NCBI RefSeq assembly: GCF_004359985.1
Contig: NZ_SMRO01000003.1
Coordinates: forward strand, 728,206 to 792,205
DNA: 64,000 bases
Direction of reading: 5' to 3'
From: Paraburkholderia flava
Lineage (GTDB): Bacteria > Pseudomonadota > Gammaproteobacteria > Burkholderiales > Burkholderiaceae
Shown here: positions 56,789 to 64,000 of the stretch, piece by piece
Layout of the letters: every line of letters starts with the position of its first letter
Position numbering within the stretch: the stretch's first letter is position 1
The notes under the pieces: generated by a model
What the model was told of the DNA's origin: nothing
What the model saw: the letters and a program-made list of their open reading frames with translations, nothing else
Databases searched by the model: none
Made by a program: the position numbers and the translations under genes

Positions 56789-58204
56789 ATGGAAGCAGTC
56801 CACGGCAGCATGCTGCTGGTTTACGCACTGATCGCCATCGCGGTGCTGATCCTGATGATCACGCGCTTCAAGGTGTATCCGTTCCTCGTTCTGATCATCG
56901 TCTCGCTGCTGCTCGGGCTCGCGGTCGGCATGCCGATGAGCCAGATTGTGAAGTCGTTCGAAACCGGTAACGGCAACACGCTGGGACACATCGCGATCGT
57001 CGTCGGCCTCGGCACGATGCTCGGCAAGATGATGGCGGAGTCGGGCGGCGCCGAGCGCATCGCGACCACGCTGATCGACTGGTTCGGCGAGAAGAACATC
57101 CACTGGGCGATGATGTTCGTGGCGATCATCGTCGGGTTGCCGGTGTTCTTCGAAGTGGGCTTCGTGCTGCTGATTCCGATCGCGTTCAACGTCGCGAAGC
57201 GCACGGGCAAATCGCTGCTGCTGATTGGTCTCCCGATGGTCGCGGGGCTGTCGGTCGTGCATGGACTGATTCCGCCGCACCCGGCCGCGATGCTCGCCGT
57301 GCAGGCGTATCACGCCGATATCGGCCGGACGATTGCGTACGGTCTCATCGTCGGTGTGCCGACGGCGATCGTCGCCGGTCCGCTGTTCGCGCTGCTGGTT
57401 CATCGCTACATCAAGCTGCCGGAAAACAATGCGCTCGCCGCACAGTTCGTCGGTGCGGATTCGTCGGGCGGCGCCGCCGCGATGCCTGGCAAGGACGGCG
57501 CAGCGAAGGACAAGACCGCGCCCGTCAAGCGCGAACTGCCCAGCTTCGGCACCACGCTGTTCACGATCCTGCTGCCGGTGATCCTGATGCTGATCGGCAG
57601 CTGGGCCGACCTCGTGTCCACGCCGAAGACGCTGCCCAACGATCTGCTGAAATTCGTCGGCAACTCCGACGTCGCGCTGCTGATCGCCGTGCTCGTGAGC
57701 TTCTGGACGTTCGGCGCAAAGCGCGGCTTCAACCGCGAGCAGATCCAGAAGTTCTGCGGCGACTGTCTGGCGCCGATCGCGGGCATCACGTTGATCGTCG
57801 GCGCGGGCGGCGGCTTCGGTCGTGTGCTGATGGATAGCGGCATCTCGAAAGAGATCGTCGAAGTCGCGACAAACGCGCATCTGTCGCCGTTGCTGTTCGG
57901 CTGGTTCGTTGCCGCGTTGATCCGGCTCGCGACGGGCTCCGCGACGGTCGCGATGACGACCGCCTGCGGGATCGTCGCGCCGATCGCCACGGCGGGCGGC
58001 GTGCACGTCAGCGCCGAACTGCTGGTGCTCGCGACCGGCTGCGGTTCGCTGATCTTCTCGCACGTGAACGACGGCGGCTTCTGGCTGGTCAAGGAATACT
58101 TCGGGATGACGGTGGGGCAGACCTTCAAGACATGGTCGCTGTGCGAAACCATCATTTCGTTGCTCGGTTTGGGTTTGACGTTCGCACTCGCGACGGTCGT
58201 ATAA
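56789..58204 (+). CDS. gntP: Gluconate:H+ symporter, GntP family
   Basis: The 471-residue inner-membrane protein has about 12-14 helices and GntP signatures: VVGLGTMLGKMMAESGGAERIA, VGLPVFFEVGFVLLIPIAF, HGLIPPHPAAMLAVQAY, ATGSATVAMTTACGIVAP and SHVNDGGFWLVKEYFG. A hydrophilic linker near residues 225-250 (Ala/Gly/Lys-rich) separates the halves. It imports gluconate, which the adjacent gntK product phosphorylates for Edd and Eda. GGAG precedes ATG 56789. Confidence 0.92.
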   Translation: MEAVHGSMLLVYALIAIAVLILMITRFKVYPFLVLIIVSLLLGLAVGMPMSQIVKSFETGNGNTLGHIAIVVGLGTMLGKMMAESGGAERIATTLIDWFGEKNIHWAMMFVAIIVGLPVFFEVGFVLLIPIAFNVAKRTGKSLLLIGLPMVAGLSVVHGLIPPHPAAMLAVQAYHADIGRTIAYGLIVGVPTAIVAGPLFALLVHRYIKLPENNALAAQFVGADSSGGAAAMPGKDGAAKDKTAPVKRELPSFGTTLFTILLPVILMLIGSWADLVSTPKTLPNDLLKFVGNSDVALLIAVLVSFWTFGAKRGFNREQIQKFCGDCLAPIAGITLIVGAGGGFGRVLMDSGISKEIVEVATNAHLSPLLFGWFVAALIRLATGSATVAMTTACGIVAPIATAGGVHVSAELLVLATGCGSLIFSHVNDGGFWLVKEYFGMTVGQTFKTWSLCETIISLLGLGLTFALATVV

Positions 58205-58217
58205 GCAAGGAGCAGTA

Positions 58218-58721
58218 ATGATCTTGATAGCGATGGGTGTGTCGGGCGCGGGCAAGACGCGCATCGGCGAAATGCTGGCGGAGCGCCTGCAGTGCGACTT
58301 CACCGACGGCGACGCGTTTCACAGTGCGGCCAACAAGGAGAAGATGCATCACGGCATTCCGCTGACCGACGACGACCGCTGGCCGTGGCTGCGCACGATC
58401 CGCGAGGCGATCGAGGAGAAGCAGCGCGCCGGCGAAACGGCGGTGTTCACGTGCTCGTCGTTGAAGCGCTCGTATCGCGACATCCTGCGCAACGGCGACA
58501 GCGACGTCGTGTTCGTGTATCTGCACGGCACGGTCGAAACCCTGCGCGAACGCTTGACGACGCGTACCGGCCACTTCTTCGATCCGTCGCTGCTGCAAAG
58601 CCAGCTCGATACGCTCGAAGAGCCGGGCGCCGACGAAGCGATCACGGTCAGCATCGACCTCACGCCCGAGCAGATCGTCGACGACGTGCTCGATCAGTTG
58701 AAGCGCCGCAACGGCGCTTAA
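58218..58721 (+). CDS. gntK: Gluconokinase, GntK type
   Basis: The 167-residue P-loop kinase has Walker A MGVSGAGKT at residues 6-14, the substrate segment FTDGDAFHSAANKEKM, and TCSSLKRSYRDILR. It makes 6-phosphogluconate from gluconate and ATP, the Edd substrate. The gene is 13 bp after gntP with AAGGAG before ATG 58218, so uptake and phosphorylation are co-expressed. Confidence 0.95.
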   Translation: MILIAMGVSGAGKTRIGEMLAERLQCDFTDGDAFHSAANKEKMHHGIPLTDDDRWPWLRTIREAIEEKQRAGETAVFTCSSLKRSYRDILRNGDSDVVFVYLHGTVETLRERLTTRTGHFFDPSLLQSQLDTLEEPGADEAITVSIDLTPEQIVDDVLDQLKRRNGA

Positions 58722-58752
58722 AGGTGTGCCGCTTCGTGCGGCGAGCCGAATG

Positions 58753-58783
58753 AAAAAGGCGCTCGAGTTGAGCGCCTTTTTTT
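58753..58783. terminator. Bidirectional intrinsic terminator, gntK / purB
   Basis: Stem AGGCGCTC/GAGCGCCT around a short GAGTT loop has A5 on the left and T7 on the right. It lies between the convergent gntK and purB genes. Confidence 0.93.
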
Positions 58784-58805
58784 ACAGCGGATAAGAACGG
58801 ATAAC

Positions 58806-60368
<1,563 letters not shown>

Positions 60369-60392
60369 TTATTTCGCGTTGCCCAAGGTCCC

Positions 60393-61349
60393 ATGGAACT
60401 CAAATGGCTTGAAGACTTCGTTTCGCTCGCGGAGACCCACAGTTTCAGCCGCTCGGCGGAACTGCGTCACGTGACGCAGCCCGCGTTCTCGCGACGCATC
60501 CAGGCGCTCGAGGCCTGGCTCGGCACCGAGCTGATCGATCGTTCGGTGTATCCGACGCGGCTGACTTCCGCCGGGCGGGTGTTCTACGAACAGGCGCTCG
60601 CGATGCTGTCGCAGTTCCACGAAGCGCGCACGCTGCTGCGCGGACATACCGCGACGCCGGCCGCGACGATCGAGTTCGCGGTGCCGCACACGTTATCGCT
60701 GACGTATTTTCCGAGTTGGCTGCAACGCATCGAGGCGCGGCTCGGGCCGGTGCACACGCGGCTGCGTGCACTGAACGTGCACGATGCGGTGCTGTCGCTC
60801 GTCGAAGGCGGCTGCGATCTCGTGATGGGCTATCACCATCCGAGCCATCCGGTCGCGCTCGATCCCGCCCGCTACGACATGCTGACGCTCGGCATCGAAT
60901 TGATCAGCCCGTTCTCGGCCGCGACGCGTGCGGGCCGCGCGCGTTTCACGCTGCCGGGCACGCCGGAGTCTCCCGCGCCTTATCTGTCGTACACGCCGAA
61001 CGCGTACCTCGGGCGGATGACCGAGGTGATCGTCGCGAATGCGCCGGCGCGTCTCTACCTCGATCGCGTGTACGAAACCGACATGGCCGAAGGCCTGAAG
61101 GCGATGACGCTGGCGGGTCACGGCATCGCGTTCCTGCCGCACAGTGCAGTGGAGGACGCCGTCGCCGACGGCCGGCTGATCCGCCTCGATCGCGCGACCC
61201 GCGGCGTCGCCGAAGGGCAGTTCACGTTGGCGATGGAAATCCGCCTGTACTGCGACAAGCTGGCCGTGCAGGGTGACGATCCGCGTCATCTGCTGGTGCG
61301 TCAGTTGTGGGAGACGGTGAGCGACGAACTCAGGTCGCGCGAGAAATGA
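60393..61349 (+). CDS. LysR-family regulator, HypT-like
   Basis: The 318-residue protein has a LysR helix-turn-helix (LKWLEDFVSLAETHSFSRSA, VTQPAFSRRIQALEAWLG) and an effector domain with PHTLSLTYFPSWLQRI and LSYTPNAYLGRMTEVIVAN. The order of motifs and the YxxNxYxGR segment resemble E. coli HypT (YjiE), the methionine-oxidation-activated hypochlorite regulator. It lies 168 bp upstream of gdhA on the same strand, with a LysR-type inverted repeat between them. ATG 60393 has AAGG 5 bases upstream. The family is certain; the HypT link and target are inferred. Confidence 0.85.
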   Translation: MELKWLEDFVSLAETHSFSRSAELRHVTQPAFSRRIQALEAWLGTELIDRSVYPTRLTSAGRVFYEQALAMLSQFHEARTLLRGHTATPAATIEFAVPHTLSLTYFPSWLQRIEARLGPVHTRLRALNVHDAVLSLVEGGCDLVMGYHHPSHPVALDPARYDMLTLGIELISPFSAATRAGRARFTLPGTPESPAPYLSYTPNAYLGRMTEVIVANAPARLYLDRVYETDMAEGLKAMTLAGHGIAFLPHSAVEDAVADGRLIRLDRATRGVAEGQFTLAMEIRLYCDKLAVQGDDPRHLLVRQLWETVSDELRSREK

Positions 61350-61418
61350 CACGACCGTGAGGTCCGATCCGGCGACCGGTTATTGCGCGATTCGCGACCG
61401 ATTTTTGCGTCTTTTAGA

Positions 61419-61441
61419 CGTTATGCACGAAAAGCATAACG
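61419..61441. promoter_or_regulatory. LysR-type inverted repeat upstream of gdhA
   Basis: CGTTATGC and GCATAACG form an 8 bp perfect inverted repeat with a 7-base spacer. The core TGC-N7-GCA fits the T-N11-A rule for LysR sites. It lies 77 bases before the gdhA start and after the HypT-like regulator gene. Regulation of gdhA by that protein is a hypothesis. Confidence 0.5.
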
Positions 61442-61517
61442 GGATGAACAAACGGCATTGGATTTCACTCCGGCGTTTTTCGACAATGGCCGCATTCGTT
61501 CGACAGCCGGAGTGTTC

Positions 61518-62822
61518 ATGTCATCACAACCGCAGTCCGCATCATCGTTGCAGTCCATCCCGTCCTATCTGAACAGCGACGACCTTGGCCCCTGGGGTAA
61601 CTATCTGCGTCAGGTCGACCGTGTGGCGCCGTACCTCGGCCCCCTGTCGCGCTGGCTCGAAACCCTCAAGCGCCCGAAGCGGATCCTGATCGTCGATGTG
61701 CCTATCGAACTCGATAACGGCACCGTCGCGCACTTCGAAGGCTATCGCGTGCAGCACAACGTGTCGCGTGGTCCGGGCAAGGGCGGCGTGCGTTATCACC
61801 AGGACGTGACGCTGTCGGAAGTGATGGCACTGTCGGCATGGATGTCGGTGAAGAACGCGGCGGTGAACGTGCCATACGGCGGCGCGAAGGGCGGTATCCG
61901 CGTCGATCCGCGCAAGCTGTCGCGTGGCGAACTCGAGCGCATGACGCGCCGCTACACCAGCGAAATCGGCATCATCATCGGACCGAATACCGACATCCCT
62001 GCGCCGGACGTGAACACGAACGAGCAGATCATGGCGTGGATGATGGACACGTACTCGATGAACCAGGGCCAGACGGCCACGGGCGTCGTGACCGGCAAGC
62101 CGATCACGCTCGGCGGTTCGCTCGGCCGCCGCGAAGCGACGGGCCGCGGCGTGTTCGTTGTCGGCTGCGAAGCGGCGCGACGCATCGGCTTCGACATCGA
62201 AGGCGCGCGTATCGCGGTGCAGGGCTTCGGTAACGTCGGCGGTATCGCCGCGCGGCTATTCCAGGAAGCCGGCTCGAAGATCGTCGCGGTGCAGGATCAC
62301 ACGGGCTCGCTGTACAAGGCGTCGGGTATCGACGCCGTCGCGCTGCTCGAGCACGTTGCGAAGACGGGTGGTGTGGGCGGTTTTGCCGGTGCCGACGTGA
62401 TCGCCGCCGACGAGTTCTGGACCGTGGAATCGGACATCCTGATCCCGGCCGCGCTCGAAAACCAGATCACCGAAAAGAACGCGCACAAGATCCGCACGCG
62501 GATCGTCGTTGAAGGCGCAAACGGTCCGACCACGACCGCAGCCGACGACATCCTGCACGACAAGGGCACCCTCGTGATCCCCGACGTCGTCGCGAATGCG
62601 GGTGGCGTGACGGTGTCGTACTTCGAGTGGGTACAGGATTTCTCAAGCTTCTTCTGGACCGAGGACGAGATCAACCAGCGACTCGAACGCGTGATGCGCG
62701 AAGCATTCGCGGCCGTGTGGCAGGTGTCGAGCGAGCAGAAGGTGTCGGTGCGGACGGCGGCGTTCATCGTCGCGTGTAAACGCATCCTCCAGGCGCGCGA
62801 AATGCGCGGTCTGTACCCCTGA
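61518..62822 (+). CDS. gdhA: Glutamate dehydrogenase (Glu/Leu/Phe/Val family)
   Basis: The 434-residue hexameric-type dehydrogenase has [20 protein letters not shown], the catalytic-lysine motif [34 protein letters not shown], the Rossmann segment [19 protein letters not shown], and [13 protein letters not shown]. It interconverts glutamate with 2-oxoglutarate and ammonia; the cofactor is not certain. ATG 61518 has GGAG 5 bases upstream. It is followed by a glutamate/aspartate binding protein gene, which suggests a role in glutamate catabolism. Confidence 0.93.
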   Translation: MSSQPQSASSLQSIPSYLNSDDLGPWGNYLRQVDRVAPYLGPLSRWLETLKRPKRILIVDVPIELDNGTVAHFEGYRVQHNVSRGPGKGGVRYHQDVTLSEVMALSAWMSVKNAAVNVPYGGAKGGIRVDPRKLSRGELERMTRRYTSEIGIIIGPNTDIPAPDVNTNEQIMAWMMDTYSMNQGQTATGVVTGKPITLGGSLGRREATGRGVFVVGCEAARRIGFDIEGARIAVQGFGNVGGIAARLFQEAGSKIVAVQDHTGSLYKASGIDAVALLEHVAKTGGVGGFAGADVIAADEFWTVESDILIPAALENQITEKNAHKIRTRIVVEGANGPTTTAADDILHDKGTLVIPDVVANAGGVTVSYFEWVQDFSSFFWTEDEINQRLERVMREAFAAVWQVSSEQKVSVRTAAFIVACKRILQAREMRGLYP

Positions 62823-62850
62823 TTCGCTGAAGCAGCAGGCATTTTTTCGA

Positions 62851-62880
62851 AGGATCGGCCCCCACCCCCCGGCCGATCCT
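62851..62880 (+). other. Perfect hairpin with C-rich loop after gdhA
   Basis: AGGATCGGCC pairs with GGCCGATCCT (10 bp) around a CCCACCCCCC loop. There is no T tract on either strand, so it is not a classical terminator. The arm shares GATCGGCC with the terminator 60 bases downstream. Confidence 0.5.
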
Positions 62881-62920
62881 CCGACAACCCGACTCGCTCC
62901 ACAAGAGCGCGTGCAGTACC

Positions 62921-62956
62921 GGCGGTCGATCTCCCCGAGAGATCGGCCGCCTTTTT
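62921..62956 (+). terminator. Intrinsic terminator after gdhA
   Basis: A 13 bp stem (62921-62933 with 62939-62951, one G-T pair, ending GGCGG/CCGCC) with a CCCGA loop is followed by T5. It closes the gdhA transcript before gltI. Confidence 0.9.
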
Positions 62957-63091
62957 GCGCACGTTCGCCGCGCAACTTTGGCCGCTTCTCGCAGCGGGCC
63001 AGCCGGCGGGCCTCGTCGCATGGTTTACAAGCATTACTTTCAGAATAATTACTTTGCTAAACTGGCGCCGTTCTTGCCAAGGAGATCACAC

Positions 63092-63985
63092 ATGAAGGTT
63101 AAAAAAGCTGCGTTGTTGCTCGCAACCCTGGGGCTGTTCACGGTAGGCGCGCACGCGCAGGACGCTGGAACGCTCAAGAAAATCAAGGATACGGGGGTCA
63201 TTTCTCTGGGTCACCGCGAATCGTCGATTCCGTTCTCGTACTACGACGACAAGCAGAACGTCATCGGCTACTCGTACGAGTTCCAGGCGAAGGTCGTCGA
63301 GGCAGTGAAGCAGAAGCTGAACATGCCGAACCTGAAGGTCAAGTTCACGCCGGTCACTTCGCAAAACCGGATTCCGCTGGTGCAGAACGGCACGGTCGAC
63401 ATCGAGTGCGGCTCGACGACGAACAACGCCGAGCGTCAGCAGCAGGCTGCGTTCTCGAACACGATTTTCGTGATCGGCACGCGCCTGATGACGCGCAAGG
63501 ATTCGGGCATCAAGGATTTCCCGGACCTGAAGGGCAAGACCGTCGTGACGACGGCGGGTACCACGTCCGAGCGTCTGCTGCGCAAGATGAACCAGGACAA
63601 GAGCATGGGGATGAACATCATTAGCGCGAAGGATCACGGCGAGTCGTTCCAGACGCTGGAAACCGGTCGTGCCGTGGCGTTCATGATGGACGACGCGCTG
63701 CTCGCGGGCGAACGCGCGAAGTCGAAGACGCCGAACGATTTCGTGATCGTCGGTGCGCCGCAATCGCGTGAAGCGTACGGCTGCATGATGCGCAAGAATG
63801 ATCCCGAGTTCAAGAAGGTCGTCGACGACGCGATCGCGAAGGTCGAAACGTCGGGCGAAGGCGATCAGATCTACAAGAAGTGGTTCGAATCGCCGATTCC
63901 GCCGAAGGGTCTCAACCTGAACTTCCCGGAAAGCGATGATATCAAGGCTCTGTTCAAGAGCCCGAACGACAAGGCAATCGATTAA
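63092..63985 (+). CDS. gltI: Glutamate/aspartate ABC transporter, periplasmic binding protein
   Basis: The 297-residue protein has a Sec signal peptide (residues 1-22, cleavage after VGAHA) and a type II binding fold. Segments typical of GltI are LGHRESSIPFSYYDDKQNVI, VTSQNRIPLVQNGTVDIECG, TTNNAERQQQAAFSNTIFV and the C-terminal KWFESPIPPKGLNLNFPES. It delivers glutamate and aspartate to a GltJKL importer whose genes presumably lie beyond the right edge. AGGAG is 7 bases before ATG 63092. The gene ends 15 bp before the window end. Confidence 0.92.
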   Translation: MKVKKAALLLATLGLFTVGAHAQDAGTLKKIKDTGVISLGHRESSIPFSYYDDKQNVIGYSYEFQAKVVEAVKQKLNMPNLKVKFTPVTSQNRIPLVQNGTVDIECGSTTNNAERQQQAAFSNTIFVIGTRLMTRKDSGIKDFPDLKGKTVVTTAGTTSERLLRKMNQDKSMGMNIISAKDHGESFQTLETGRAVAFMMDDALLAGERAKSKTPNDFVIVGAPQSREAYGCMMRKNDPEFKKVVDDAIAKVETSGEGDQIYKKWFESPIPPKGLNLNFPESDDIKALFKSPNDKAID

Positions 63986-64000
63986 CCGTTAGCGGTCTGT

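Noticed and set aside
56165..58303. Long minus-strand open frame (712 codons)
   Set aside because: It runs antisense across eda, the intergenic gap and gntP; no recognisable domain is present and both sense genes are certain.
62851..62880. First hairpin after gdhA as an intrinsic terminator
   Set aside because: There is no T tract on either strand after the stem; the functional terminator is the next hairpin at 62921-62956.

Overview
The window is a contiguous, GC-rich chromosomal segment from a betaproteobacterium, most likely Burkholderiaceae (Paraburkholderia, Burkholderia or Caballeronia). The basis is the strong G/C third-position bias, the hexR-edd-eda-gntP-gntK Entner-Doudoroff block, and proteins that read like Burkholderia orthologues (Fur, BamE, ExbB/ExbD, MaeB, RsmE). 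I see no rRNA, tRNA, insertion sequence, prophage gene or CRISPR array. It looks like ordinary core and metabolic chromosome with several accessory catabolic islands.

Layout. 1-2121: a LysR regulator cut by the left edge, divergent from an MFS transporter. 2273-5575: two BvgA/RcsB-type response regulators and a soluble hybrid histidine kinase without a sensor domain. 5638-8230: a possible minus-strand small RNA, a secreted CHRD protein, an HSL-type esterase and an EcsC-family protein. 8357-10416: a DHA2 drug exporter with its MarR regulator. 10430-14731: a D-amino-acid module (PLP deaminase, RpiR regulator, N-acyl-D-amino-acid deacylase, RidA). 15006-25358: a ten-gene aldose cluster (IclR, DgoK, DgoA, SDR, AraFGH-type ABC importer, second SDR, SMP-30 lactonase, aldose 1-epimerase). 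It imports L-arabinose and/or D-galactose, oxidises the sugar and feeds a De Ley-Doudoroff-type route; the sugar-acid dehydratase is absent. 25445-31471: housekeeping genes pyrF, a cupin gene, pncC, pgpA, thiL and maeB.

31528-35113: a second and stronger small-RNA candidate, a secreted barnase-type ribonuclease with a barstar inhibitor, rsmE, a VOC protein and a spermidine synthase. 35441-38575: tkt and gap. 38661-42512: an FCD-type GntR regulator divergent from a DctA-family transporter, followed by allantoicase and ureidoglycolate lyase, i.e. allantoate breakdown. 42625-52770: fur, bamE, dapB, exbB, exbD, leuS, lptE, holA, proA and a HemJ-like membrane protein. 52819-58721: hexR divergent from edd-eda, then gntP-gntK, which together form a gluconate and Entner-Doudoroff unit. 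58806-63985: purB, a HypT-like LysR regulator, glutamate dehydrogenase and the glutamate/aspartate binding protein GltI.

Several intergenic regions carry readable control logic: two HexR-type operators placed over the hexR and edd promoters, two matching GntR-type operators around the FCD regulator, an IclR-type palindrome overlapping a -35 box, and a LysR-type inverted repeat upstream of gdhA. The least expected signals are two intrinsic terminators that face the minus strand in gene-free gaps, one preceded by a perfect TTGACA on the same strand. Both suggest unannotated small RNAs. All functional calls rest on reading the sequence and on knowledge of the families; no database search was run.
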